A DNA stretch of 31,180 nucleotides from Ruminococcus sp. Lineage in GTDB: Bacteria > Bacillota > Clostridia > Oscillospirales > Ruminococcaceae. Below, one piece after another: positions 8,026 through 17,239 of this stretch (position 1 is its first letter; the number at the start of each line of letters is the position of its first letter). The notes beneath the pieces are model-generated. The model was not told where the DNA came from and searched no databases. It worked only from the letters and a program-made list of their open reading frames with translations. The translations under genes and the position numbers were made by a program. The stretch spans positions 1 to 31,180 of the forward strand of contig JAMPAO010000017.1 of assembly GCA_023667165.1 (NCBI GenBank), read 5' to 3'.

Positions 8026-9303
8026 ATGAGCAAGTATAAACATTATACGGAAGAACAGATCCAACAGGCAAAAAATGTTGATTTATCGGATTTTGTACGA
8101 AAACACGGTTTTAAACTCCAAACCGTTGGCAGAGAAATACACGTAAAAGGCTACGGCGGGCTGTACATAAATCCCGATAAGAATATTTTCAGTATTTTTT
8201 CTCAGTCAAAAGCCGACGGATCTCCTCAAGGCGGAAAGGGTGCGCTGGCATTCTGCCAAAAGGTAATGGGAATGACATTTTCCGAAGCTATGAAAACCCT
8301 TGTAGGCGAGGCTGCGGAAATAAGGCAGTATATGGATAATGAGAATTCTAAAATCCCGAAAGAAAAGAAGATATTCAAAGCGCCCGAAAAATCCGGGAAC
8401 AACAAAAGAGTTTACGCCTATCTTATAAATCAGCGCAGAATTTCTCCCAAAATAATAAACGATTTTATAAAACAGGGTGTGCTGTATCAAGGATATACCG
8501 AATCTGTCAAGGGCGGTGAAAAGACACAGCGCGAAAATGCGGTTTTCCTTCACCGGAATGAAAAAGGAATGCCTTGCGGAGCACAAATACAAGGCATAAA
8601 TTCATTTTCACGGTTCAAACAGAACGTCGCTCCCGATGAAACGGACAAAGGCTTTGTTTATACTAAGGGCGAGAGTGAAAAAGCTGATACGGTTTATCTG
8701 TTTGAAGCGCCTATTGACCTTATGAGTTTTGTCGAACTGCACCCCGAGATAACAAATGCGAAATTTGTGGCAATGGGAGGACTGAAACCATCAATTGCGG
8801 ATAAATACATAAGCAGCGGTGTAAATGTTGTTTCCTGCGTAGACAATGACAAGGCAGGGCAGGAATTTAATAACAGGATACTTACGGAAAAAATGCTGCA
8901 GTCACTGTCAGCAAGCTGTGATGATATCACCGCTAAAATCATTAAAGCAAGAGAACCGCCTATAACAATGCTTGAAGCCGATATCAACGGAAAAGAATGC
9001 AGCTTTTTCATATCCGAAAATGATTACAAAGACGCTGTTTCGGCAAATGCTGACATACGAAAATCGGCGTTTATATGGGTAAATAAAAGTAATTTTACTG
9101 CAAACTGCGAATGCGCCGAGGCGGGAGTAAAGGACTTTAACGACCTTTTGAAATCTGTAAAATCAGAACAAAATACAGTTTCACCGCAGGCAGAATGCAT
9201 AAAGTTTATATTCGAAGCTAATGCGGTTGCCGAATGGTCGGTGCAAGCCTCGGAGAAAGCCGCAGAACGTCTTAACGAAACGCATCGGATAAATACACGG
9301 TAA
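8026..9303 (+). CDS. DUF3991/TOPRIM primase-like protein
   Basis: A 425-aa protein starting at ATG 8026 (AAGGAAAGGAAA upstream), MSKYKHYTEEQIQQAKNVDL. The N-terminal region (GGLYINPDKNIFSIFSQ..GGKGALAFCQKVMGMTFSEAM) resembles the DnaG N-terminal zinc domain in layout but lacks its cysteines. A TOPRIM domain follows, with the glutamate motif LFEAPIDLMS (about 225-234) and the DxD motif SCVDNDKAGQE (about 270-280). Proteins of this type are common in ICEs and conjugative plasmids and are thought to support priming of the transferred strand; that role is inferred from family and context. It stands at the head of the compact gene run to ssb. Confidence 0.82.
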   Translation: MSKYKHYTEEQIQQAKNVDLSDFVRKHGFKLQTVGREIHVKGYGGLYINPDKNIFSIFSQSKADGSPQGGKGALAFCQKVMGMTFSEAMKTLVGEAAEIRQYMDNENSKIPKEKKIFKAPEKSGNNKRVYAYLINQRRISPKIINDFIKQGVLYQGYTESVKGGEKTQRENAVFLHRNEKGMPCGAQIQGINSFSRFKQNVAPDETDKGFVYTKGESEKADTVYLFEAPIDLMSFVELHPEITNAKFVAMGGLKPSIADKYISSGVNVVSCVDNDKAGQEFNNRILTEKMLQSLSASCDDITAKIIKAREPPITMLEADINGKECSFFISENDYKDAVSANADIRKSAFIWVNKSNFTANCECAEAGVKDFNDLLKSVKSEQNTVSPQAECIKFIFEANAVAEWSVQASEKAAERLNETHRINTR

Positions 9304-9317
9304 AGGAATGATAAACA

Positions 9318-9569
9318 ATGCCAAGCAGGAATACTGAAAGGACAGAGGTATTTCGCGAGTGTAAAAAATCGGCAAACTCTTATATATCACGACAAAGGTT
9401 TATTAAAGATTCCCTGCGCCGCCGTGATGGTATAAGAGAGATGATATCCGATATGGAAAGCCAACTGTCGGTGCTTAAAAGTGCAGAATCGGCACTTTCG
9501 GAGCAAATTGATAAATTAAATTGCAACATAAATAACGAAAGGAAGTATTATTGTGGAAGAAACCAATAA
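9318..9569 (+). CDS. Unknown small coiled-coil protein, 83 aa
   Basis: Begins MPSRNTERTEVFRECKKSAN with AAAGGAA upstream, 14 bp after the TOPRIM gene, and overlaps the next gene by 17 bp. The first half is strongly basic (ISRQRFIKDSLRRRDGIREM); the second half is a heptad-like coiled coil (MESQLSVLKSAESALSEQIDKL). Basic-plus-coiled-coil small proteins next to primase and SSB genes are often DNA-binding accessories, but no family is recognised. Confidence 0.65.
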   Translation: MPSRNTERTEVFRECKKSANSYISRQRFIKDSLRRRDGIREMISDMESQLSVLKSAESALSEQIDKLNCNINNERKYYCGRNQ

Positions 9570-9906
9570 AAATTCTGTCGGAGTTATGACAGATGTTCCC
9601 AAGGAAAAGGACGGCATAAAAACAGCGAAGTCTAAAACAGACAAGCTGACTGCTTTGAAAATCAAACAGGAAAAAGCTGCAGCCGCCGTTGAAAAGGCAG
9701 CAAAAAAGGCAAAGGCAATAGAAGAAGCGATTGCAGCCGAACAAAGGAAACGGAGAGACAAAGATATCAAGCAGCTTGACGATATTTGCAGGAATATGAA
9801 GATTGAACTTGCCGATGTTATAGCTCTGATAGGTCAGATATCCGAAAATCAGCTTACGGTAAAGGATATATCCGAAATGATAGGAGGCAAAAAAGAAAAT
9901 GGCTAA
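9553..9906 (+). CDS. Unknown small coiled-coil protein, 117 aa
   Basis: GTG start at 9553, supported by AAAGGAAG about 9 bases upstream and by overlap with the preceding stop. The N-terminus is polar; residues about 30-75 form a Lys/Ala/Glu-rich coiled coil (KIKQEKAAAAVEKAAKKAKA). The C-terminus (LDDICRNMKIELADVIALIG..) looks like a small globular helical part. It overlaps the following CobU-like gene by 8 bp. It resembles in style the small DUF3847-like proteins of ICEs, but I cannot assign it. Confidence 0.62.
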   Translation: MEETNKNSVGVMTDVPKEKDGIKTAKSKTDKLTALKIKQEKAAAAVEKAAKKAKAIEEAIAAEQRKRRDKDIKQLDDICRNMKIELADVIALIGQISENQLTVKDISEMIGGKKENG

Positions 9907-10435
9907 AATAACTTTGATTACAGGCGGTGCAGCAAGCGGAAAATCACGTTGGGCAATATCTCATTTTGAAGCCTGCGATAACGTTCTTTATCTGTGCGCT
10001 GCTCCTCATCTCGATAAGGAGGCAGCCGACAGAATAAAATGGGTAGGCAGAGCAAGCGGCACAAAATGGGAAATACAGACAGGCTGCCGTTTGCGATCCG
10101 CAAACATTGCAGATCATCAGTATATTATTTATGACAGTCTTGCAAGGTACACAGCCGATATGATCACAGCATTCACACGGGGATCTGACTATTCGGCTGA
10201 AAAGGAAAAACTGCAAAGGACTGTTGCGGAGGATGTTGAACATTTTATTGACAAGGTAAATGATGCTCACGGAAATCTTGTGATGATCACAAACGAAACA
10301 GGTTTTTCGGTCGCTCCCTCAAACAATAATCAGCGGGGATACCGTGAGATTTTGGGGTTTGTAAATCAGCGAACAGCTCATATGGCTTCGGATGTATATA
10401 TGTCGATAAGCGGCGTTCAGATAAAAATAAAGTAA
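9899..10435 (+). CDS. cobU: CobU-like P-loop protein
   Basis: A 178-aa protein of the CobU family; CobU phosphorylates adenosylcobinamide and then transfers GMP to it in cobalamin salvage. Visible: the N-terminal P-loop LITGGAASGKSRWA, NVLYLCAAPHLDKEAADRIK (the YIATA..D.EM.RI segment), and the C-terminal VMITNETGFSVAP..RGYREILGFVNQRTAHMASDVYMSISGVQIKIK, close to the CobU consensus (VTNEVG..NQ.LA..AD.V....G). Family members usually have a histidine just after the RI segment that carries the GMP; here it reads RIKWVGRASGTKW, with no His. The kinase fold is kept, but guanylyl transfer is doubtful. No other cobalamin genes are nearby and it is embedded between DNA-processing genes, so it may have been repurposed. 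Confidence 0.75.
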   Translation: MAKITLITGGAASGKSRWAISHFEACDNVLYLCAAPHLDKEAADRIKWVGRASGTKWEIQTGCRLRSANIADHQYIIYDSLARYTADMITAFTRGSDYSAEKEKLQRTVAEDVEHFIDKVNDAHGNLVMITNETGFSVAPSNNNQRGYREILGFVNQRTAHMASDVYMSISGVQIKIK

Positions 10436-10456
10436 ATATTCGGGAGGAAATCATAT

Positions 10457-10867
10457 ATGCACAATCACGTTATTCTTTCGGGACGTTTGACGGACGATCC
10501 CGAAATCAGACAAACGCCGTCCGGCGTATATGTATGTCCCTTTACCCTTGCTGTTCAGAGGGTATTTGACAGAAAAAAGCGGGAGCGTGAAACGGATTTT
10601 ATTTACGTTGAAGCGTGGAGAAGCACCGCCGAATTTATCGCAAGGAATTTTCACAAGGGCGAGCTTATTGACATCACGGGCAGGCTTAAGGTCTCCCGTC
10701 TAAAAGACGGTGAGAACAATGTGAGATACAAAACAGTCGTTATTGCGGAAAGCGTTGACTTTGCGCCCACAAATAACCGTAAGGCAGAAAAAAAGTCCGA
10801 TAAATACGGACAGGGCGAGGACATATCGGATTTTGAAGAAATAGTCGGTGACGGTTTGCCCTTTTAG
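10457..10867 (+). CDS. ssb: Single-stranded DNA-binding protein
   Basis: A 136-aa SSB beginning MHNHVILSGRLTDDPEIRQT with GGGAGGAAA upstream. The OB fold is clear (FTLAVQRVF, DFIYVEAWRSTAEFIARNF, KGELIDITGRLKV), followed by a short polar linker and the acidic tip ..EEIVGDGLPF that recruits partner proteins. It would coat the transferred strand of the element or support its replication. It is the last gene before an intrinsic terminator. Confidence 0.93.
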   Translation: MHNHVILSGRLTDDPEIRQTPSGVYVCPFTLAVQRVFDRKKRERETDFIYVEAWRSTAEFIARNFHKGELIDITGRLKVSRLKDGENNVRYKTVVIAESVDFAPTNNRKAEKKSDKYGQGEDISDFEEIVGDGLPF

Positions 10868-10880
10868 AGGTCAGAAGTAA

Positions 10881-10930
10881 GAGGATAGAGGTTAGAAAAA
10901 CAATATATATAATCTCTGTCCTCTTTTTTT
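10881..10930 (+). terminator. Intrinsic terminator after ssb
   Basis: GAGGATAGAGGTT (10881-10893) pairs along all 13 positions (two G-U pairs) with AATCTCTGTCCTC (10911-10923), immediately followed by seven T residues. It ends the primase-to-ssb transcript and separates it from the giant methylase-helicase gene. Confidence 0.8.
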
Positions 10931-10942
10931 CTGCTGTAATAA

Positions 10943-10963
10943 TTTGTGCAACGGTTGCACAAA
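10943..10963. promoter_or_regulatory. 21-bp perfect palindrome upstream of the giant gene
   Basis: TTTGTGCAAC (10943-10952), one central G, then GTTGCACAAA (10954-10963) form a perfect inverted repeat 25 bp before the ATG of the methylase-helicase gene and just after the ssb terminator. It has no T run, so it is more likely an operator for a dimeric repressor, or a hairpin controlling translation, than a terminator. Confidence 0.5.
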
Positions 10964-10988
10964 CAGAAATAAACGGAGGTAAAAAACT

Positions 10989-13900
10989 ATGGCTAATCAG
11001 ATAATCGGGAACACAAACTACAAGGATATACAGGAAAAAGCATACATCAACGGCACAGCGGAGGAAGTGTCCGCACTGGCGGCGGAGCTTGAAAAAGCAG
11101 GTATCAATTTTTCGGGACGTGTAGGCTACAAATCAGCTATAACCGTTGAAGCAGCCGACAGAACGGCGGCGTTGGAAATTTTCCGCAGCCTTAAAGAAGC
11201 AGAAAGAAAAAACGCACCGCAGGAGAACACCGATAAAAATATTATTGGCAACACCGAGTACAGATACATAAAAGACAAACATTATGTCAAGGGCGATACA
11301 GAAACAATTCTCCGTGTTGCTGACCGCCTTGCCGCCGAAAACATTACTTTTTCGGGCAGAATTAACGGAGATACCGCAACGCTTACCGTAAGCGGTTCGG
11401 TAATGCAGGAAAAGGCAAAAGAATATTTTGCCGAGGAACAGAGCAGAAGCGGCAGCTTGCAGACCGCATATATACTTTCGCAGACTTCCGACAGCTTTGA
11501 GGACGGTTATTACATTTCCGAGGTAAATATTGAAACGGGTGACGAGGTTCAGCCTTATAGGAGCAGTTTCGGCGATATTCCTATGTTTCTTTCTGTTGAT
11601 GAGGCTGTCCGCTATGCGGAGGGCGAGGAAATTGTTTTGTCAAATTCCGACAGTCAGCTTGAGCAGCGGCGCAGTGTTGAAATTGAAGCCGAAAAAGAAG
11701 GAGAACGTCAGCTTAACCTTTCCCGAAGCCGTGAAATAATTCCCCGTTTGCCTATGACAGACGAGGAATATGACGAATATTTTGTACTCCGTGAAAACGC
11801 CGTTGACTGGATATATTTTAACCCCGATGGATCTGACGGCGAGGGACAGTTTGTCGTGACTTCGCTGTATGAAAACGATTTGCTTGAAGCGTACAAAGCA
11901 AGAGCAAATGCGGATAACAGTAATGCGGCGCAGGACGCATTTATCGGAGTTATCGCAAACTGCGCACAGCGGCATATAAACGCAGATACTGAGGAATTTG
12001 AACGGTATGCTCTAAGCTGTATAAATGCACACAACAGGGATAATGTTATAGTGTTTGGCGGTGCTGTTGCGGAGAACGGCGAATACAATGATAATTTTGC
12101 AAGGACAATGCGCCGTCTTGAAAATCATTTTGACGAGGTGAAAAATTACAAGGACAGCCATATTACCGACAAGAGCGACAATATTTCCGTAGAGGGACAT
12201 ACGGGGACGTGGTATGTTATTGACAGCGAGGAAATAGAGGGCAGGAAGCTGTTTTTACTCGAACACGAGGAGTACGGCGATGAAGCGGCGAACATTATTA
12301 TTGACGAAAATAATAACCTCGTTATGGAGGACGTATACAACGGCTTTGACGATTACAGAGAAAGTATGCGGGAAGATAATTTTTCTCTTTCGGAGAAACT
12401 CCTTGAACTTGCGCAAAATGAGCTTGCCAACTTTGAAAACAGTCTTGATACCGCTGAAAAAGCAAAAGAAGCGGCATATGAGCTTTCTGTCAAGAGGGAT
12501 ATTTTATCGTATATCGAGTACGGTCTTTCCTCCGACATTACAGACGGTGATGTGGAAAATGCCTGCCGAAATCTTATTGCCGCAGGAAGTCCTCTTGACG
12601 CATTTTATCAAGACTGGCTGAAAAACGAATACGATAACCGTATGGAAGCTATAAGAATGACAGCAGCTGATACTTTTGAGAAAAACAGCGTCGGCAGGGA
12701 TTTAACGGCAACCGTTGAATGGAAACCTATCCTCGAAAGCGAAAACGAAGAAACGGGAAGAATAGAGAGTTATGGAGCAAAGGTTGACAGTAATTTTTAC
12801 TGGATAACCGAAAACGAAAATCATAGGTATAACATTGAATATGACAGCGGTGCGGGAATTATCCCCATATCAGAGGACTACACCGATATTTCATCAAGAA
12901 ATGAAGCCGAAGCAATGTTTGAGGATTACATTAAAGAGCGCAGGGAACGTGCAAACAGAGAAAATTCCGAAAAAAATCTCGAATTTACTGTTGTAACATT
13001 CGAGGACGACAGCGTTTACGTTATGCCGGGAGCGATTGACGACAGCAATATTGTCGGAACGGACGTGTACAAAGAAGTAATTGCAAGAAATTTTGACGTA
13101 AATAGCATTGAAGATCTGGACGAAAGCATTAAGGTGCATTATGCCGTTTACCACACGGGGGACAGCGAAATTGTTATGCCCACAGAAACGGAGCTTGCCG
13201 AAATAAAAAATACTCTTAATGATTTTATCGGCGATATTATGCCTTATCCAAGTGAAGAATCATATCTTCATCCGTGGCAAAATACCGATGATGTTTTGTA
13301 TGATTTAGCCGAGCTTTGGAAAGAAAAGCACAGCAAGGAACCGCAGATTTCAGACGATTTTGACGGCAGTTTTTATCTTCTGCCCGAAAGGCTTGACCCC
13401 ATAAGCCGCATAAACGGCGTAGAAAGCTATGATACTTTATCCGCAATTTCACAGGTAAAGCTCATGGGCAGTGAATGGCTTGACCCATATGACGCAGTGG
13501 TTGAAATGAACCGCAGAGGTATTGATTTGGGTGATATTAAAATGCTGAATGTAAATGTGGTTGACGAGTTTGGTAATGTCGCTCAAAAGGATATTACTCC
13601 CGAACAGTTTGCGGTTTATGAAAACAGGGCAAAAAGCGCCCCGCAGTCTTATTCGGATATTCTCCGAAATTATGCTGACCTTGTTATCGAAAAAGCAAGA
13701 GAAGCCGCTCACAAGGCAGGAGTGCCTTTCCGTGAAGCATTTGCAGATGAGGACGGCGAGGATTTTAACCCTTATATATTTGACGGAAGTATGTCCTCCG
13801 AGGATTATGAGCTTATGCACAAACTAATGTACGAGGACAATTTTGAAATCTATCAAGTCAAAAACGGTGATGAATACAGAAATAAACGTTTTGCGGGAAT

Positions 13901-15374
13901 GTCGGAGCTTGACGGTACACCTGATATTGCCGATTATGACCTTGTTTATTCGGGCAAACTTGCCGAGCAGGATATAGCCGCTCAAAGCAAAGACGAAATA
14001 CTGGAAAGCATTTATGAAAAGTTCAATAACGACCGTCCCGAAGATTTTAAAAGGCACAGTCTGTCCGTCAGCGATGTTGTTATGCTGCATAAAAACGGTG
14101 AGGACACAGCGCATTATATTGATAATGCAGGCTTTAGCAATATTCCCGAATTTCTGAAAAAAGAAGAGGAAATAAAGGAAAATTCCCAAACAGAAAATCA
14201 ACTGCAAATCTCCAAAGAAGAAATCGTACACAACGCCTTTGAAAGTGTTAAAATCAATCACGAATTTTCGCCCAAAGCCGAAGAATTTCTTGACAGGGTA
14301 GAAAAACAAATCATCGTGAATAACGAGGACAATTTCGACCCGAAAATTCTTTCACTTTCTCCCTTTTTGCAGACTTACGGCAAGCCGCAGAGAATTAACG
14401 AGCAGCTTTTTGACGGCGAACTTAACGATATTATCAACGAGGTAAACGCCGCTATTATTGCACAGCAAATTCCCAACAAGGAGCTGCTGTCGGAAGATGA
14501 TGTCAATAAAATCGGTGAAATATTTTCCGATCATATCCGCAGCAATTCCGTAGCTGACGTGAACGAACTGTCCGCGGAGCCTGTCGAAAAGGAAAATGCC
14601 AACGATTATATAATCACAGATGAAAATTACGGCACAGAGGGCGGAGCAAAAACACGCTTTGCAAATAATATTGAAGCAATAAAACTGCTGAAAACTATTG
14701 AAAAAGAAAATCGCATTGCTTCACCGGAGGAACAGAGTATTCTCGCCAAATATGTAGGTTGGGGCGGCATTGCCAATGCTTTTGACAGCAGCAAGCCTGA
14801 TTGGAGTAAGGAATACAGCGAACTGAAAAATCTGCTTACAGATGAGGAATACAGAGCGGCAAGAGCCTCCACAATGAATGCTCATTACACCACCCCCACT
14901 GTTATAAATGCTATATATGCCGCACTGGATAATATGGGATTTAAGGGCGGCAAAATTCTTGAGCCTGCAATGGGTATCGGTAATTTTTTCGGAGCAATGC
15001 CCGAAAATATAAGAAATCATTCTGAGCTTTACGGCGTTGAACTTGACAGTATTTCGGGACGTATCGCAAAACAACTTTATCAGTCTGCTGATATACAGAT
15101 CAATGGTTTTGAGAGTACGGAATTTGAGAACAGCAGCTTTGACGTGGCTGTAAGCAATGTACCTTTCGGCAGTTATAAGCTCAATGACAAAGAATATAAC
15201 AAGCAAAATTTGTATATACATGATTACTTTTTTGCAAAGGCTCTCGACAAAGTGCGCCCGGGAGGAGTTGTTGCTTTTGTAACATCAAAGGGAATGGTTA
15301 TTCACCTTAGTGAACCCCGCACAAACCCCGTATTTAAGCCATTTAAAAAATGGCGAAAAATACAAACCAATTAA
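10989..15374 (+). pseudogene. LtrC/SNF2-type DNA methylase-helicase, 5' (methylase) half
   Basis: Starts MANQIIGNTNYKDIQ with GGAGG upstream. Two tandem copies of a 66-residue domain (5-70 and 85-150, both IIGNT.Y..I....Y..G) open the protein. Long LPD-type helper domains follow, including a YodL-like part (YDLVYSGKLAEQ..KFNNDRPEDFKRHSLSVSDVVMLHKNGEDTAHYID). The N6-methylase domain follows, with motif I EPAMGIGNFFG (from E1325) and the catalytic-loop variant SNVPFG (N1390). Native sequence ends at Gly1435 (..GGVVAFVTSKG); the last 26 codons are IME sequence. The rest of the gene is at 28647-31045. These giant proteins are hallmarks of large clostridial ICEs. The methylase part is complete, so a truncated product could still fold. 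Confidence 0.88.
15283..15314 (+). other. attL of the IME
   Basis: Left junction. Host methylase-helicase sequence ends ..CATCAAAGGG, the presumed core AA is 15293-15294, and element DNA follows. The element arm CCTTAGTGAA (15305-15314) starts 11 bp beyond the core and is the inverted partner of TTCACTTAGG at the other end. The core choice is fixed by the requirement that joining to the right flank restores the reading frame. Confidence 0.8.
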
Positions 15375-15402
15375 AAATAAGCAAAAACAAACAGAAAGCA
15401 CT

Positions 15403-15438
15403 AATCCCCGACTACTGAAAAGCAGTCGGGGATTTTTT
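15403..15438 (+). terminator. Terminator at the left end of the IME
   Basis: AATCCCCGACT (15403-15413) pairs perfectly with AGTCGGGGATT (15424-15434), continuing into a T run. It would stop transcription entering from the interrupted ICE gene, insulating the element. Confidence 0.8.
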
Positions 15439-15459
15439 GTTTGTCGAAAAACCAACATA

Positions 15460-15492
15460 AGCGTTCTTACGAAAGTCGGAACGCTTTTTATT
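15460..15492 (+). terminator. Second terminator before the replication gene
   Basis: AGCGTTC (15460-15466) and GAACGCT (15479-15485) form a stem followed by TTTTTATTT. With the preceding hairpin it makes a double stop. It lies only 18 bp from the next start codon, so it could also act as a leader attenuator for that gene. Confidence 0.55.
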
Positions 15493-15509
15493 TACGGGAG
15501 GAAAAAATT

Positions 15510-16745
15510 ATGTCAAATAACATCGAAAATCAATACAATTTGTCACCGATAATTCAGCTTTTAAATCCAAACAACACAATTTCGGCGCACAGAATGCTGG
15601 CTCACGCAATCGGTATCAACGAAACACTGATTTATTCCGCGCTAATTTCAAAACAAACATACTATTTGGAAAATAATATGCTGCGGGACGGCTGGTTTTT
15701 CTCAACCGTTACCGACTTGCAGGAGAGTACCACGTTCGGCGCAAAGGCTCAGAAAACAGCTATAAACAATCTTGTTTCGCACGGTCTGATTGAGAGCAAG
15801 TGCAAAGGAATGCCCGCAAAACGGTATTTCCGAATTACAAATAATATGGAAATTCTCGCAAAGCTAATTGACAAGGGAACGGAAATTTGCAAAAAAATTT
15901 CCGCAAAATCGAATAAAAATTCCTGCGAAAATGCAGAAATTCTGCTTGATAATTCTTGTGAAAAAACTGAAAATTTTCTTGATGCGGAAAACGTTGAAAA
16001 TGTTGAAAAGTCTATTGAAAATTCTCTTGAAGTACCGAAAAAATCCAGTACCCGCCCTGCGGCAGTAACTGACGAGGGCGCACAAAGTTCCTGCCCCTCG
16101 GCGGGAACAAGCACACGCCCCAAGGCGGTCTATACTATTAAACCTAAGTTAAATAATCTTAAGTTAAATCAATCTATCAATCAGGGCGAAGTTGAAAAAA
16201 TTGATAGATTGAATTGCACTCAAATGAAATTTTCTGAAATTTTAGAAACTATCGGAATTGACTGGTTTAATCTCACGGCAAACGAGCCGATTTCGGAAAA
16301 ACATTTTTTGTACTATGACGAAGATGACAGAAAAACGAAAAAATGTAAAATTCCCTATTCGCTGAAAAAAGATAAGCGGAATATGAAGTCTACACTCCGT
16401 TACCTTTGCGCTTACAGCCATTACTTCGGCGAGGGTAACGATGAAGAACGGCGTTCTTTTTGGGAAACGATTATCACATCTCTTGCGGAAATGCTTGAAA
16501 ATGACAGCGTGAAAATCAGCGGCAGGACGGTTATGTACCACGAAATTATCGACCGCCTTAACGAAATTATTCGGCAAGGTTATTTATCCGAATGTTTCCT
16601 CGGCTTTGAGGAACACTGGCGGGAACTGGTTGCCGAAAAAGAAATTTCCTACCCAAAGGCGTATTTAAAATCCTGCTTGTGGAACTGGCTTTGCGATTAT
16701 GAATTTGAGGATTTTAACGATTTGTCAAAATTTAAAGGAGTGTGA
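15510..16745 (+). CDS. Replication-initiator-like winged-helix protein
   Basis: Start ATG 15510 (MSNNIENQYNLSPIIQLLNP), chosen for GGGAGG 8 bases upstream. The 411-aa protein has the layout of Firmicutes plasmid/IME replication initiators. An N-terminal winged-helix domain (HRMLAHAIGINETLIYSALI, WFFSTVTDLQESTTFGAKAQ, NNLVSHGLIESKCKGMP) is followed by a low-complexity Asn/Glu/Lys linker (about 125-210) and a C-terminal helical domain like DUF6017 (SVKISGRTVMYHEIIDRLNE, YPKAYLKSCLWNWLCDYEFE). Such genes let IMEs replicate after excision. The AT-rich tract directly downstream could be its origin. No polymerase or helicase motif is present, so it would recruit host replication proteins. Confidence 0.68.
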   Translation: MSNNIENQYNLSPIIQLLNPNNTISAHRMLAHAIGINETLIYSALISKQTYYLENNMLRDGWFFSTVTDLQESTTFGAKAQKTAINNLVSHGLIESKCKGMPAKRYFRITNNMEILAKLIDKGTEICKKISAKSNKNSCENAEILLDNSCEKTENFLDAENVENVEKSIENSLEVPKKSSTRPAAVTDEGAQSSCPSAGTSTRPKAVYTIKPKLNNLKLNQSINQGEVEKIDRLNCTQMKFSEILETIGIDWFNLTANEPISEKHFLYYDEDDRKTKKCKIPYSLKKDKRNMKSTLRYLCAYSHYFGEGNDEERRSFWETIITSLAEMLENDSVKISGRTVMYHEIIDRLNEIIRQGYLSECFLGFEEHWRELVAEKEISYPKAYLKSCLWNWLCDYEFEDFNDLSKFKGV

Positions 16746-16880
16746 TTTTATGAAATTTATACGTTCGCCGACTTTTAAATTTTTCGGAATTTGCATTTTT
16801 TAAAATTTATTAAAATTTCAAATTCAGCAATTTTATAAATTTCAGCTTTTATGAAAATTATAAATTTTTAAAAATATGAT
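16746..16880. other. AT-rich tract, candidate replication origin
   Basis: About 130 bases of almost pure A/T with many overlapping AAAATTTA / AAATTTCA / TTTATAAA words, between the initiator-like gene and the HTH gene. Low melting stability and position next to the initiator suggest an origin or an unwinding element. The short words are not spaced regularly enough for me to call true iterons. Confidence 0.35.
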
Positions 16881-16893
16881 TGGAGGAAAATTT

Positions 16894-17103
16894 ATGAAAA
16901 ATTTAACTTTAGCAGAAATCGAAAATTTGCCGAGAGACTATCTCACGGCGCAGGAGGTTGCGTCTGTTATGGGAATTGCCTGCGTTACGCTGTACAAAAA
17001 TTATGCGGAAATGCCGTTCCCCGTTCTGCGTGTCGGACGGAACTACCGCATACCGAAAAAGCCGTTTTTGATGTTTATGAAAACGGGCAGTATTAGCAAT
17101 TAA
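16894..17103 (+). CDS. HTH DNA-binding protein, excisionase-like
   Basis: A 69-aa protein starting MKNLTLAEIENLPRDYLTAQ with TGGAGG upstream (ATG 16894; an earlier in-frame start at 16876 has no ribosome site). YLTAQEVASVMGIACVTLYKNYAEMPFPVLRVGRNYRIPKKPF is the HTH_17/MerR-like fold used by excisionases and small regulators. It could help the serine recombinase excise the element, or regulate replication or mobilisation genes. Its position between replication and oriT does not decide this. Confidence 0.75.
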   Translation: MKNLTLAEIENLPRDYLTAQEVASVMGIACVTLYKNYAEMPFPVLRVGRNYRIPKKPFLMFMKTGSISN

Positions 17104-17107
17104 ATGG

Positions 17108-17216
17108 GTTGCAAATCGCTTTTGCAACAGGTTGAAAAATGGTTGTGTGAGGCGGTTTGCCGTATTTTAGCAAGCGTAGAAAAAGCGTCCACTTTTTCAT
17201 TTAAGGCTGCCGCCCT
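17108..17216 (+). other. Candidate oriT of the IME
   Basis: The 136-bp gap ahead of mobC contains two perfect inverted repeats: GTTGCAAA/TTTGCAAC (17108-17115 and 17121-17128) and GAAAAAG/CTTTTTC (17179-17185 and 17192-17198). Four bases after the second comes TAAGGCTGCCGCCCT (17202-17216), reminiscent of the IncQ-type nic sequence TAAGTGCGCCCT, which also follows an inverted repeat. Position directly upstream of mobC and the relaxase is typical for oriT. The relaxase looks MOBP rather than MOBQ, so the exact nick site is uncertain. Confidence 0.5.
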
Positions 17217-17239
17217 AACACCCGCGAAAGGAGAATTTT

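Noticed and set aside
15292..15293. GA as the crossover dinucleotide, as in Tn4451
   Set aside because: GA is not present at the right junction in a register that restores the reading frame. Only AA is shared, keeps the frame and centres the inverted arms.
17202..17216. Calling this an IncQ nick site outright
   Set aside because: The resemblance is partial and the relaxase has MOBP-type motifs, so it is reported only as a candidate.
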